Shown here piece by piece: positions 9,902 through 20,822 of a DNA stretch of 64,000 nucleotides. The stretch's first letter is position 1; each line of letters starts with the position of its first letter. Source of the DNA: Zarea fungicola (lineage: Eukaryota; Ascomycota; Sordariomycetes; Hypocreales; Cordycipitaceae); contig FWCC01000241.1 in the NCBI GenBank assembly GCA_900169235.1, forward strand, positions 1-64,000. Direction: 5' to 3'. Both the position numbers and the translations under genes were made by a program. The notes below the pieces were generated by a model. The model worked only from the letters and a program-made list of their open reading frames with translations. It was not told the DNA's origin and ran no database searches.

Positions 9902-12162
9902 GGCGAAGTTGATCCTGTTTGAACTACTCTGACCAAAACAAGTCTCCAGGACATGGGCTTACATGTTGCTCTTATATAGTAGTAAATGGCAATAAGAGTG
10001 TCTGAGCGCGATGGACACCTCTTGGAATGGATTTTGCCGAAAAGGACCTTCCAAACTGGTAATCCATCAGTTGAATTCCGCAAGATGACGGGAACTTTGG
10101 TCGTGCAGCGGCCGGAGCGCTATTCGATGTCAGCTCAAGGTAACATTGCATGGTATATAGAGCGATAAGAATTAGAACAAGGCCCTCAGTGGGACCATTA
10201 TCGGCTCAACCAGCAAACCGCTGCGGGCAATAATATAGGGAAAATATAACTGTATATCTGGCGCTGGGTACGGGGTGCCTGCAGAACTGCCGCCACGTCG
10301 GGTTCAACTCCATAATTTGTAGTAATATTATTGCTTTTGCCAGTTATATTTCGCACGAGGAAACCTGCAGATTAGAAATGCTCAGAAAGTCTAGAAGGAT
10401 GGAACATATTTCTCCGTATTATTCCAAAGTTTCTCCGCTTAAATAACATCCGTGCGAAGAACCCCATCAGCCTTAGCCCTCGCATCCATGTCGGTCCGGA
10501 GACTGCCGGCATATTGCCCAGAAAACGGACCTGATCTCGCGCGCAGAGCACTGCATACAAAGGGCTGTCGTGCACCGCCTTTGACAGGGGGTAGGTTGGG
10601 GGCTGTAGGTGGGATCGACTAGTTCCGCATCCCTTTTGGCGGAATCCTTCGATCCCATCCCTGGTTTAAGTGATCCTTTCGGTTCCCATTTAGTTTAACC
10701 CGCATTCCTGCAGCGGAGCTGAAAGGCAAACAGTGTCATCGTGCTTACCGGGCGGATCTTGATCTTGTCCCTTTTTGGTTACTTTGCGAATCGGATTCTC
10801 CGCAAGGCTAAATGGGCTGCAAACTGCTGCTCGATCGTGAACCGACAGGGGTTGGGGTGACGTAAATATTGGCAGAGTAGGCTCGCCGAGTGCTGATTTT
10901 AGGCATAGCTGCCGGGTCCTTCGGGCAAATGCCTGTTCCCTCGTGCCTGCACGACATCAATATTGTCGGCGCGGGCGGGATGAAGAACCTAAACGAGCAG
11001 CAAGTTGTTACATGTCACCTTGCAGTTGATTCTAGAACCCATCTAAATGAAGGAAACGGGAAGGGCCTTTTGTCTATTTCTCCGCTGCGTTGCATTATGC
11101 TTGAGAGAAATCAGGCGATTTGTAAAACGTAAAACAATTACTGGAATCAAGGATAGAGCGCTGCCCGCTATCGTATCCTGCCAAACTTCCTCGCTTTTTC
11201 CAGGTTTCTAACACTACTCGGAGTCGCTCTGCCGTCTCATCCTCTTGGCAATTTATATCGGGCACCGACCGGCCTTACTGTGGCTGTCGGGAGTGGCGCC
11301 GTGAAGGCCAGCCATCATCGTCTTGGCGGATGACAGAGCTTGGACACTCTTCCTGGTGAAAGTCTGCTAGGATGTGTATCCAGAAGATGGAAGAAATTTT
11401 GCAAGGAACCAGGTTGAAATCCTCAAGTTATTTCTACTGATACTTCAATCACCGATCCATGCGTGGATGAGTTGGTCTAAAGATGAATTGTTATTGTCTG
11501 CCATGATCCATACCCTTGTACCCTGCACCGGAAGGGTTGGTGGCGCAATTGGCGTAATTCTCAGATATTTCTGGTCTGAGACGTCAGGTACAAGACAAGT
11601 TTGTGTTTTGTTCAGCGAGGACTGCAGGACAGGCTGCAAAATGAGCTTCCATTACGGCCGATTTAAACGGTACCGTAACTTGTACAAGTGTTCAAAATGT
11701 ACTACCCACTTGCCGTTAACCAAGCAGCTTTTTATGACAGGTAGGGTACCAGGAGAAGCGTCGTTCCACGGCATTGGCTGCATGGCCTACGGTTGACCTA
11801 CCCTACTCAATGAATTCATTGTGTACAACCGCCATTGATTTTATTTTATTTTTTGACTTTGAAGCTAAATAGAAGTCTATTCACGTTACCTTTTGAAAAT
11901 GCACAGGTAGTTTAAACTTGGTAAGAGGTAGATGTGCTGTGACACTGCGCAGACCTGTAGCGGACATTCGCGGACATTAGACGGCGATTCGACAGCCTCG
12001 ATGGCGGCCTCCACGGACAGTCGTACCAGCATGCTTCTATAAGAATCCTTCAACACTTATGAACTCGGCTTATATGCACATGGCCTTCCTAACATTCTAT
12101 GAATACATTGTATATCTGCTCCCTCATCCATCACACAAAATACTGCCCATCTTCCGTCAACA
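9902..12162. other. Long intergenic region, no supported gene
   Basis: About 2.26 kb. It holds the promoter of the secreted protein gene (right to left) and the upstream region of the LITAF-like gene. Short ORFs (for example 11374-11796 plus) lack recognisable domains or convincing splice structure. A perfect inverted repeat TTCCGC-N10-GCGGAA lies at 10623-10644. Confidence 0.5.
9971..9980 (-). promoter_or_regulatory. TATA box of the secreted protein gene
   Basis: ACTATATAAG on the minus strand, 70-79 nt upstream of the ATG at 9901. The position suits a core promoter of a highly expressed or inducible gene. Confidence 0.5.
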
Positions 12163-12744
12163 ATGGACCGATACCAAGAAAAGTCCGGCGCTGCTGAGAG
12201 CAAAGGCGACAGCAATACAGCACAAAATAGTATTTACACACTTCTACCAAAGAAGATTGAGCTTTGTTAACATGCCATAAGATCCTGAGTTTGTCGCACC
12301 GCCAAACTACTCAGCTCAACAACCCCAGCTTCGCACACAACCTCAACTATTTTACGAGCAGCCGCCTGCAAACGGGCTTTTCCCCTTGGAGCGGCTGCGA
12401 AATTTCCCAGCCCATGTGCTTTGTCCTTGCTGCCAGTCAACATGTATCACGCGTGTTGAGCATGTTTCTGGCCGGCGCACGAGGTACGTCCGCCGACACC
12501 TACTCGTAAGCAAGACAGAGTCGCAGTTGCTAATGCCCTCGACAGGCGATCGGCAGGTCTTTTACTTGCTACAACTGTGTTTCTTGCACCTGTTCCATAC
12601 TTGACGAGTGGTACAAAGGATGCTCGGCATTTTTGTAGTAGCTGTGGTATTTTGCTGGCAACCTGGGAAAACTCCAAGAGGTCGCTGGGACAGACATATG
12701 TGGTGCACCAGAGCGGCCGAGTTCCCCAGCAGAATCAACTATGA
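12163..12744 (+). CDS. LITAF-domain membrane-associated zinc protein
   Basis: Three exons: 12163-12229, 12282-12483, 12546-12744; 155 aa. Introns are 52 nt (GTATTT...AAG) and 62 nt (GTACGT...CAG, branch GCTAATG). The product has a short polar, Pro/Gln-rich N-terminus (NYSAQQPQL, YEQPPANG), then a LITAF/SIMPLE-like domain: C70-x2-C73 (CPCC), TRVEHVSG, a hydrophobic stretch AGLLLATTVFLAPVPYL (93-109) that would dip into the membrane, then HFC120-SSC123-GILLATW. The paired CxxC motifs around a hydrophobic segment form the family's single zinc site. LITAF proteins sit on the cytosolic face of endosomal, vacuolar or plasma membranes. The second intron falls within the domain, so no single frame shows it. 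The first intron has a weak donor, so the first 23 residues are less certain. Confidence 0.85.
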
Positions 12745-13035
12745 GAGGCTAACTTCTTCGTATACGCCTGGGACAAAGAGTATATGTGTTATTGCGCATG
12801 TGTATTAAACAGCTTGTAGATTTCGTGTTTATTTTGTTTACACTATTGAGTTTTTAATGAGACTAGAAATATGAGTCAGCTGTATTAAGCCTTTCACCAT
12901 TTAAATAAATAACAAGGGCATTATGGACTGGGAAATGGGCGAGGCCAAAGCTATGCAAGCCTATTTTAACATTTACGCAGCATATTGCTCAATTCTGCTT
13001 CAAGTCGACTTGCAGGCCCGCTTCTGTATAAACAT

Positions 13036-14787
13036 CTATGCCCTCGCTTTCCGCAGCGCGGCCACCAGTTCATCGATTCTGGAAAGGACACTTTCCGTAT
13101 CAGAATGAGAAACTGCCCCCTCTGCCGCTGACCGAAATACACCCGCAATGTCAAGATGCATTTGCACCATGTCCGTCCCCGAGCCGCTGTGGACGCGGTA
13201 TATGGCCGTAGCGGAGTCTCGTCGGCCGTGCAGACATGTCCAGACGCCCAGCCCGGCACAAATATCCCGGAGTATGTTGGGTGCCATGTCGACGACGCTG
13301 AACTCTCCAAACCGGCAACTAGCCATCCACTCTGCAATTTCGACACCCTCATTCAACACACGTAGGCTCTCATACTCGACACGCGGAGCCGTCAGTTGGT
13401 CGGCCATGGATGCCGCGTCGATGCCATGTTCCTCGACCCAGTTTTCTATTTGCATGTAGCAGTTGACGCGGAGGAGATGCAGCACCGCAAGCTGAACAGA
13501 GAGGTGCTGGTCGGCCTGGCCGTCACTGCAGCTGCGCCAATCTCGCAGGTGCGTTGGACACAGTGAGTCCTTCCAAAATTCGAGCTGCTTGTAGAGCGTG
13601 TCGACGTCGGCATACTTGATGCCCCGGCGCGCCGCCCCGGATAGCCTCTGGAGGATTGCACGAGCCACCAAGGCTAGAGAGAGCACTGCATCCAGGTATC
13701 CGGATCCTGTACTATTCATGGCAGGCAGAGGTTCCGTCTCCGGGATGCGCGATGCCGTCTTGGAATCCAGGCAGGAAAAGGCATCGAGTCCGTACACGTG
13801 CCAGAAGAGCAGAGAATGCCGCTCCGAGGCGCGGGAGAGCGAATTTGTCTGCACTAGATGACCCAATTGGAGGGTCATGAGAACAAGAGCGTCCCTAGAC
13901 AGAAACAACCGTTCCAATCCACCGACAGCGGCATCTTCATACGGAAAGCCTACCATGAGGGCAAGAGCCTCAATATCGTCGATTGGCGTAGCCCTTTGCG
14001 CTTCTTGTTGCTTTTGTAAGAATAAAGTTTTGAATTTATTGGCCAGACGCTGCTGGAGTGTCCATTTATCTTGGTGTTGAGTAAATGGCATGCCTCGACA
14101 GGCAATTGCGCAGACAAACGCCGCGCTAGCTGTGCTGGCTTGGACATCAGCCCAAAAGGCATCCTCAAAGGTCATGGGAAGAGAGAGCGCCGCATAGTCA
14201 AAGTACGCATGGATAGCCGCAGTGAACACATCAACAGGAACTGTACAGTCGTGCCACAAGTCTTTGTAGTGATCCAAGGCAGCGACGCTACCTTGCCGCA
14301 GCTCTGTCGTACTTGGCATCTGGAAATCGATGAGCAGTCCCATATGGGCGCCGTCTGTCCATTCCGAAGCAAAATCACCCATAAAAGCCTGGTCCAGGAA
14401 GAAGATGCTCTCTGGGTTGAGATCGAACAAGTTGTCGTCTGGGATGGTGGGCTCTTGTGGGATGGAAGGACTGGTGACTTGGTGAACGACAGAGTCGGCG
14501 GCTGATGAGACATTGGCATCAGCGTGCCTGTTTTACAGATAATAAACAATATGGATTGCAGTAAACTCACCTTCTGTTCTTATTGATTGGCCTTCATTTT
14601 GCCGGCGGAGCCTCCGTCTTTGTAGGCGAATATCGCCGGAGTCGTCCACTACACAAGAGATGTTTCGTCGCTCACACGCGGAGCAAGTATCGACACCGCT
14701 GGCGGCGCGGACAACCCTGTTGCATTTAATCTTTCTACCGTGACAGAAATCGCATGATTCGCGCTCCACACCGCGTTTGAGCCGCAT
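13036..14787 (-). CDS. Zn2Cys6 fungal transcription factor
   Basis: Exons 14787-14571 and 14501-13036 (69-nt intron, GTGAGT donor, acceptor TCATCAG); 560 aa. The ATG at 14787 gives MRLKRGVERES followed by the binuclear cluster C12-x2-C15-x6-C22-x12-C35-x2-C38-x6-C45 (CDFCHGRKIKC ... CSACERRNISC), then a basic linker (RRRLRRQNE). The rest resembles the middle homology region of fungal regulators: ALDHYKDLWHDCTVPVDVF, aromatic- and Leu-rich helices, no other domain. An upstream acceptor (AACAG) would shift the frame, so the later one is required. It diverges from the RTA1-like gene with 249 bp between start codons and may regulate it; target unknown. Confidence 0.85.
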
Positions 14788-15036
14788 TTTCTGTGTTTGC
14801 GGCAGCAAGTTAAATGATGGCAGACACGGAATCCTCCTGGTGCTAAATGCTGGAAACAGGGCGGGGGTTGCGCGGCGATTAAACGGCAATTAAACGGGGC
14901 TTTTACGAGCATTATGCGTTTTGGTAGCGAGGCCGCGTAGTCTTCTAAACAACTTTTCTTACGTCTTTTTAATAAATAGCAGCATGAATATAGTAAATTT
15001 ATCAGTTCACTCTTTTGCCGCCAATAAACAACTACG
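14788..15036. promoter_or_regulatory. Shared divergent promoter of regulator and RTA1-like gene
   Basis: Only 249 bp separate the two start codons. Both genes must take their core promoters from this stretch. The sequence is AT-rich around 14940-15000. No clear CGG-type operator pair was found. Confidence 0.5.
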
Positions 15037-15980
15037 ATGAATTTCACAAGTAACCAGACAAACATCCCACCCAATGGCATCGGCGCCTTACCATTTACAC
15101 CACTCCTGGCACCAAATGCCATATTTACCACGATATTCACTATACTATTCACCCTGCATGTAGTCTTGGCGTTCTTGTTTCGAAAATACTATGGATATGC
15201 AATTGGCATGGTGTGCGGCCTGCTACTAGAGATGCTAGGCTACGTTGCAAAAGTCCAGCTCGCTCACAGCCGGACCAACAAAAACGGCTACATCATGTGC
15301 GCTCGTTCTCCGTCTTGGCCTTGGAAATCCATTCACACTAATTTTTGGTATAAACAGGTACATTATTGGGCTCACTCTCGGGCCTACGTTTCTTTCATCG
15401 TCTCTTTATCTCGGCATCAGCAGCCTCCAACGGCAGTACCCGGTCGCACGCTTTTCGCAGATACGCCCACACTGGTTCGCTACGCTATTTATTCTGGGAG
15501 ACTTCATGTGTCTCTCCTTCATAGGCTGCGGAGGCTCGCTTGCTGCCATCTTTGCAGAAAGTCCAGTTGGGGTGGACTTGATGATTGCGGGCTTGGCAAC
15601 GCAAGTCTTGTTCACAGCAATTTTCTGCTTTTTGCTGTACTTGATACAGCGACGTCTCGGCTGGCCACTGAATAAGCGAGACGACCGCTGGTACATTATC
15701 GGTAGGATGGCACTTGTCCCTTCTGGGAGAAAAGAATCACAGACTGACATCGGCTGTAGGCTCGGCGGTTGCAGCGGCTTGTTTATTTGGTAGATCGTGC
15801 TGGCGTGTAGCAGAGTTGAGCGACGGGTTCAATGGTCGGCTGGCATCCAAGGAGGGTGTTTTCATTGCACTCGATAGTATGCTCATGGTAATCATGTCCA
15901 TATGTTTGACTTGGCTGCATCCACAGCGCTGGTTTAGCAAGAAGAGAGACACGAGCGTTTATGAGCTGACCAAGGTATAG
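15037..15980 (+). CDS. RTA1-like seven-helix membrane protein
   Basis: Exons 15037-15296, 15358-15701, 15760-15980; 274 aa. The introns are 61 and 58 nt. The RTA1 family (yeast Rta1, Rsb1, Pug1, Yro2-unrelated) are plasma membrane proteins with seven helices tied to resistance to 7-aminocholesterol, sphingoid bases and similar lipids. Family signatures seen: YYGYAIGMVCGLLLEMLGY, YIMYIIGLTLGPTF at the first splice, GDFMCLSFIGCGGS, RVAELSDGFNGRLASKEG in exon 3, and a C-terminal WLHPQRWF. The length suits the family (about 270-320 aa). It shares a promoter with the Zn2Cys6 regulator on its left and is convergent with CYC2. Confidence 0.92.
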
Positions 15981-16128
15981 CAAGTTTCTTCATCAGGTCA
16001 TAACGTGGCCCTGCCGCAATAGGCGACATTTCCATCTTGCCATTGATGTAACATAGAGTAGATTAAATTACAGTTTTATTCTAATTTGTGGATGATGCAT
16101 TTTAAGTGACCAAGTCGACAGTGTTGAC

Positions 16129-17469
16129 TCACAGCTTCAGTACAAGCCAGTCTGCCGCAAAGTTTGCATTTCTCCGGCGAAGCTCTCCCGCAACACCCCC
16201 CACAGCACCCTGCGTCTCTACGCCGCCCAACCAAACCTTGGGGCCGGCGTAGTGCGATATGAACCCCTCCGGACCCGAGACCATAAACAGGTTCTTACCC
16301 GTTGCATCAGTCGTACAGGTACAAGGCCGTGCGCCCTTTGGCTCAAACTCCGACGCAGGGGCGTGGAACTTTTGGTTGTGCGGCTGGCAATCTGTGGCGC
16401 TGGGGGTCGTCGGCGGCAGAGAACCCAGGCTCTGCAGCGCTGCTGAAATGTCAGAGTCCCGGAACTGCGTGCTCTCGTCGTCGACGCCGACGTGGATGCG
16501 CAATCGTGTCCCGTAGCGCGTCTTCATCTCCTGCAGCTCGCGACCAAGTGGGCTTGCGTCCCGAATGTCCTCCCCGACTTCAGAGTCTGGCTTGGAGCCA
16601 CGCTTTCTGAAAATGTTCCACCAATAACCCGACGATTGTGGTTTTATCGGGCCATCCGGTAGCCTTTGAAGCTCCTCGCGGCTCCTGATGGCCCATAGAA
16701 GAGTAAAGTTGGTGTCCTCGCTCTGGTCAAGCACCGCCCGCGCGACTTGCATTGCCGGTGCGACACCAGTACCGCCAGCAAGAAAGACCACGTTCTTTTG
16801 TGCGCCCAGCCTGGTCTCTACATCAAACCCCGGATGTGTACCTCGCAACCAAACCTCGCGCCCGACGCCGAGACGGCCCAGGTACGACGACATTTCTCCA
16901 CCGGGAATAGAGCGGACGTAGAACCGTAGCTTGCCGCCTTCCAAGCTCGTCTCACCTTCCAGAGGCGGGAGGGGCGTGTAGTTGCGTGCAATCTGCACCT
17001 CAGGTTGCTTGAACTCGACGGACCAGAGGGGGTAGCGCCATTGCGTGGGCTCGCCTGGCGGGCCATTTTTCAGATAGCTAGGGGATGAGTTGGGGTGTTG
17101 CGGTGAGACGGTAAATATGAAGGAAGACGGCGAGATGGCTTCGCGCGCCGTTATTACATAGGGGACGAATGAGTCCTGATTCAGAAACTTATCCTGGGGT
17201 GACGGTGTGTTGAGATAGTAGACGGTACCGCCGATTATGACGACGATGGCGGCGACAGCCGGATTGATAACACGTGCCTGTAGCGGTTTCCGGGGCTGCT
17301 TTTGCTTTCGGCTGCCGGTGTTGCTTTCGGCGCCTTGGTTGGAGAAGCTCCTTGTGTTTTGAGGCACGCGAAATGGTGTTTGGCGACATCGGAACGCAGC
17401 CCCGAGCGAGCTTCGGGCTACTAGGCGGCTGCACGTGCCAATGGCACCGCCGCAAGGGGCAGCACTCAT
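16129..17469 (-). CDS. CYC2: Cyc2-like mitochondrial FAD/NAD(P)H reductase
   Basis: Single exon, 446 aa. Yeast Cyc2 is an inner-membrane flavoprotein that reduces haem for attachment to apocytochrome c. Features: a basic, Ser/Arg-rich presequence (1-60), one membrane segment near 69-86 (AVAAIVVIIGGTVYYL), the FAD motif RNYTPL (162-167), GEMSSYL (191-197), which fits the FAD phosphate-binding loop, and AGGTGVAPAM (231-240) for NAD(P)H. A polar insertion of about 100 residues separates the nucleotide domain from the C-terminal LFMVSGPEGFISHYAG. This layout fits Cyc2 of filamentous fungi better than ordinary cytochrome b5 reductase, which is shorter. The next upstream gene, AIM32, is also a mitochondrial redox protein in the same orientation. 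Confidence 0.85.
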   Translation of the reverse strand: MSAAPCGGAIGTCSRLVARSSLGAAFRCRQTPFRVPQNTRSFSNQGAESNTGSRKQKQPRKPLQARVINPAVAAIVVIIGGTVYYLNTPSPQDKFLNQDSFVPYVITAREAISPSSFIFTVSPQHPNSSPSYLKNGPPGEPTQWRYPLWSVEFKQPEVQIARNYTPLPPLEGETSLEGGKLRFYVRSIPGGEMSSYLGRLGVGREVWLRGTHPGFDVETRLGAQKNVVFLAGGTGVAPAMQVARAVLDQSEDTNFTLLWAIRSREELQRLPDGPIKPQSSGYWWNIFRKRGSKPDSEVGEDIRDASPLGRELQEMKTRYGTRLRIHVGVDDESTQFRDSDISAALQSLGSLPPTTPSATDCQPHNQKFHAPASEFEPKGARPCTCTTDATGKNLFMVSGPEGFISHYAGPKVWLGGVETQGAVGGVAGELRRRNANFAADWLVLKL

Positions 17470-17840
17470 GATAAAATTAGACCGATTAATGTGTGGTAGA
17501 TTGAAGAAGCCAGAATATTATTGCCAAATCATTTCGGAGTAAAGAGACGAAAAATAGGAGGCTTTTAGATGATGCGACGTGGGAAGAGCTGTAGATTCTG
17601 GAAGGTGGCTAGATTAAAGATTGCCGGATCGCCGCCCCGGATTCTAATTCGACAAAGGGTCACGTGGAACCAACAGGCTCAGCATCTCACCCTCGGAGCT
17701 CCGAAACGACCATGTAGTTTCCCGAAAATGAAAGATAATAAGAGAATACAAGTTTCTGTTTCTATTCTACAAAATAAAATACAAAATCTATAAACCGTGT
17801 GCATTGCTGGTGGCCCACGTCACTCACGCCAAAGTGTAGT
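17470..17840. promoter_or_regulatory. CYC2 upstream region and AIM32 3' region
   Basis: 371 bp between two minus-strand genes. It must contain the CYC2 promoter (right of 17469) and the end of the AIM32 transcript. A short AT-rich run (17740-17795) suits a 3' end. No other gene seen. Confidence 0.45.
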
Positions 17841-19007
17841 CTATAACCGTAGAATGCGCCGTTGCGGATCGATGCCGCCTCTAAACTTGTCGGCCACAAT
17901 GTTTCCCTTGACCAATGTCTCTTCAATGAGTCCCTCCACATGCTTCGGCTCAACTCGTCCGTACCACAGCCCATGGCCCGCAAACGGATGCGCCGACCCA
18001 TCCGCCAGTTTCTTCCCCGGCGGGATGTACATGATGATGTTGCCCGCAAACTTGTGCCCGCCAATATGGCTAATCACAGCCACCCTCGCCGTATCCTTCA
18101 CATCTCCAACTTTGCCTTCTAGCTGCTTCACCTGCTCCTCCTCGTTGCCGTATTGGATCTGCACTGGTCCATGGAGGACCTGAACACCTTTTCGCTCCAG
18201 CTGCCGCTCAAACTCGTCGCGCAGCAACGGGCCGAGGATGCCACAGCGCACATCTCGGCCGCCGTGTCCGCATATGAGAACTAGGGTGTCGGTGACATCC
18301 TGAACGCCTGGGAGAAGATTTTGGTAAGCATCGGACCGCGTAAGCATGTCGCGGTGCAACGGGGAGAGGCCGTCGTGGGCGGAATGCAGCTTTTCTGGCA
18401 GGAGGTAACCCTTGGCGAGGGCCTGGACGTGATCAAAGGAAACGCGCGGCAGAAATGGCACGTATTTGAAGCTGGGAAGGAGATAGACGGAGGTGTTCTG
18501 CACTTCAGCCCGCGGAGGGACTGAGCTGGGTCATGAGCTGTTGACCAGTGCAACGTTGTGGAATGGCTAAAATTGAGGCATTAGTATGGGACATGATATG
18601 TTGGATTTTTCTCTCAGAAATGGAGAGTGACTTAAACAACTCACATCGGCATATGTGCCCCCTCGGCCAAAAAGTTCTTTCAAATCAGCAGCAAGGTTGT
18701 CGCCGCCGTTATCCTCCTCAATCTTGGAAGGCCAGTCGTCCCTCCCGGTACAAATGAGTACCTGCTCAGCATAGCCAGCAATAACTCCATTCATCAGGCT
18801 CTTGTGATCGATTTCAGAGCCCTTGGGCAAGGCTGGCATATCCGCGCATTGACACGTCGGCGACGGACAAGTAGGCACTGTTGGCAGTATCCTCGGCGGC
18901 GGTTTCGTCGCAAAACCGTGGCCTTGCGTAACGGCTGTAAATGGCGTCAAATTTGGCAGCTCCCATTTGCGCCGAATTAATTGACGCAATACCAGCCGTT
19001 GCGACAT
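17841..19007 (-). CDS. AIM32: AIM32-like mitochondrial thioredoxin-like ferredoxin, with an in-frame TGA or long intron
   Basis: Exon 1 is 19007-18645 (121 codons): a mitochondrial presequence, then CPSPTCQCADMP. The obvious intron 18644-18567 (GTGAGT...TTTTAG, CTAAT branch) restores PFHNVALVNSS, which resembles the family, but then meets TGA at 18533-18531 before PSSVPPRAEVQNTSVYLLPSFKY. A longer intron, 18644-18498, stays in frame (339 aa) but skips that segment. The rest is intact: CGHGGRDVRC (C-x8-C) and HIGGH (H-x3-H), the two-Cys two-His [2Fe-2S] ligands known in the Apd1/Aim32 family, up to the stop at 17841. Either this allele has a nonsense mutation, or splicing removes the stop, or the base is wrong. 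Confidence 0.75.
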
Positions 19008-19304
19008 TTCGACACCTTTGGTTTTGTTTGTTTAAAGGACGAAATTGTGATTACGCCATGCTTTATGGGACCCTTGATTCGCTGAAGCTCGGAGACCGAA
19101 TGGACGAGTGTCGTCACAAACATTACTAAGTCAGTCTGATCGCGACGGCCCGAACCATCATTTAATCTGCACAAATAAGATGGGGATAATAAAGATTCAT
19201 CTTTACTCAGTCGAATGTGATTATTCAATGCAACTGAATAAAACTGGTCAAAAAGGAGAATTGGCCAAAAAAGGCAAAAAAGATCATACGCAGCGTAGGG
19301 AGAT

Positions 19305-19376
19305 TGCGCGAACCGGGATTCGAACCCGGGACGCGTGCTTGGGAAGCACGCATGCTAACCACTACACTATCCGCGC
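19305..19376 (-). tRNA. tRNA-Gly (anticodon CCC)
   Basis: A complete cloverleaf on the minus strand, 72 nt with discriminator A. The acceptor stem GCGCGGA pairs with TTCGCGC (one G-T pair). The D arm contains AGTGGTTAG. The anticodon stem CGTGC/GCACG holds the loop TTCCCAA with anticodon CCC (reads GGG, glycine). The T arm is CCGGG-TTCGAAT-CCCGG. There is no intron and no encoded CCA, as normal for eukaryotes. It lies between the divergently placed AIM32 and GET4 genes. Confidence 0.95.
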
Positions 19377-19592
19377 CCCGATATAATGATAGCAGGGAAA
19401 TTTTAAAAACAGCTTATAAATGAAGACTCCATGCCCCACTTGGCGCGTTTTCTGCCCCTCCAAGACTCCGCTTCAGTGGGCTTGCCTTTCCACCAGCAAC
19501 GGCGGCGTCAACCATAGCTCTAGCAGCTCGCCCATCCGTTTTCCCCGACCATTCACTACAACGACTTGGAGTACGAGACCAACACGTCAGTC

Positions 19593-20686
19593 ATGGCAAG
19601 CAAAGTCGACCGCATTGTAGCGCGGCTGCAGGAGAAGATTGCCGATGGCGACTACTACGAGGCCCAGCAGCAGACCCGTGTGGCCGCCTCACGGTACATC
19701 AAGACGCAGAACTGGCCGGCTGCCATTGACATACTTGCGAGCGTGGCCCAGTCGCTGCTCAAGGCCGGGCAGGGCGGTAGTGGAGGAGACTTGTGCGTCA
19801 TGCTCGTGGACGTGTACAAGCAGGCCGAGCTCCAATCTGATTCTGCGACCAAGGGCCGACTGCTGACGTCGTTGCGACTGTTTGACCCCGAGGAGCCTAC
19901 GAGAAAGAAGTTTATCACAGAAATGATGGCGTGAGTAAAGAGTCCCCTTTGCAGGCCTTTGCAGGCATGCTTTGTCAAATATTCTTTCTTTTCTTCATTT
20001 CAATCTGTGTATTTACCAGAAATCTAACAAACAACGTTTATAGATGGTCAGCCAAGTTTGGCGAGTACCCCGCCGGCGACCCTGAGCTGCACCACGTCGC
20101 CGGCTCCCTCTACGCCGCCGAGCACGACACCTACGAAGCCGAAAAGCACCTCATCCTGGGCACCCGCGACTCGCCCGAGGTGCTCTTCAAGATGGAGTAC
20201 GCCTGGTACAAGGAGTCGGACGCCCACACGGCGCCGCTCTTCGCCGCCCGCGCCGTCCTGCCGTACCTCCTCATCGGCAACGTGCGCGCCGCCAACACGT
20301 GCTACCAGCTCTTCACCAGCGCGCTCACGTCGGAGAACCCCAACCTGGGCGTGCAGGACGTGTCGACGTCGAGCTCCGATATTCGCGTCTTCCCCAGCCT
20401 GCCGCTGCTCAACTTTCTGGGCCTGCTGCTGCTTGCGGTGCAAAAGGGCGTGCCGGAGGTGTACAAGAGCCTGGTGGGCAAGTACGCGGGGCAGATCAAC
20501 GAGGTGGAGAACTGGGGTGAGGCGCTGGAGATGATTGCGGAGATGTACTTTGGCATTCTGAAGCCGAGGCAGAGCAACCCGCTGATGGATATGATGAGTG
20601 GCATGTTTGGAGGTGGTGGCCAGCAGGCGCCGCCGCAGAGGAGACGGCCGGGTCTGGGTGCGCCGGCTGCTGAGACGCTGGATTAG
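19593..20686 (+). CDS. GET4: Get4, Golgi-to-ER traffic protein
   Basis: Exons 19593-19930 and 20044-20686 (113-nt intron, GTGAGT donor); 326 aa. Get4 binds Get5 and hands newly made tail-anchored proteins from Sgt2 to the ATPase Get3 for insertion into the ER. It is an all-helical repeat protein. Typical segments are IVARLQEKIADGDYYEAQQQTRV near the start, AIDILASVAQSLLKAGQ, KHLILGTRDSPEVLFKM, PLLNFLGLLLLAVQKG, and WGEALEMIAEMYFGI. The C-terminus is a Gly/Pro/Arg-rich tail (DMMSGMFGGGGQQ). The start was taken at the ATG at 19593; no ATG lies upstream in frame. Confidence 0.93.
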
Positions 20687-20822
20687 ACGTTAGACCTCCA
20701 GGTTTCGTTTATGCTAGAAGATAGAATGAAATTCCAAAAAGCGTCATGATACAGAGCCTCTGTGGTGGTTGCAGTATCGAAAATGGAAATGGTCTTGGAG
20801 TTGTAGTAACAACATCTGGCTC

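Noticed and set aside
11374..11796. 140-aa plus-strand ORF in the long intergenic region
   Set aside because: No domain, no splice continuation, ordinary length for chance; not supported as a gene.
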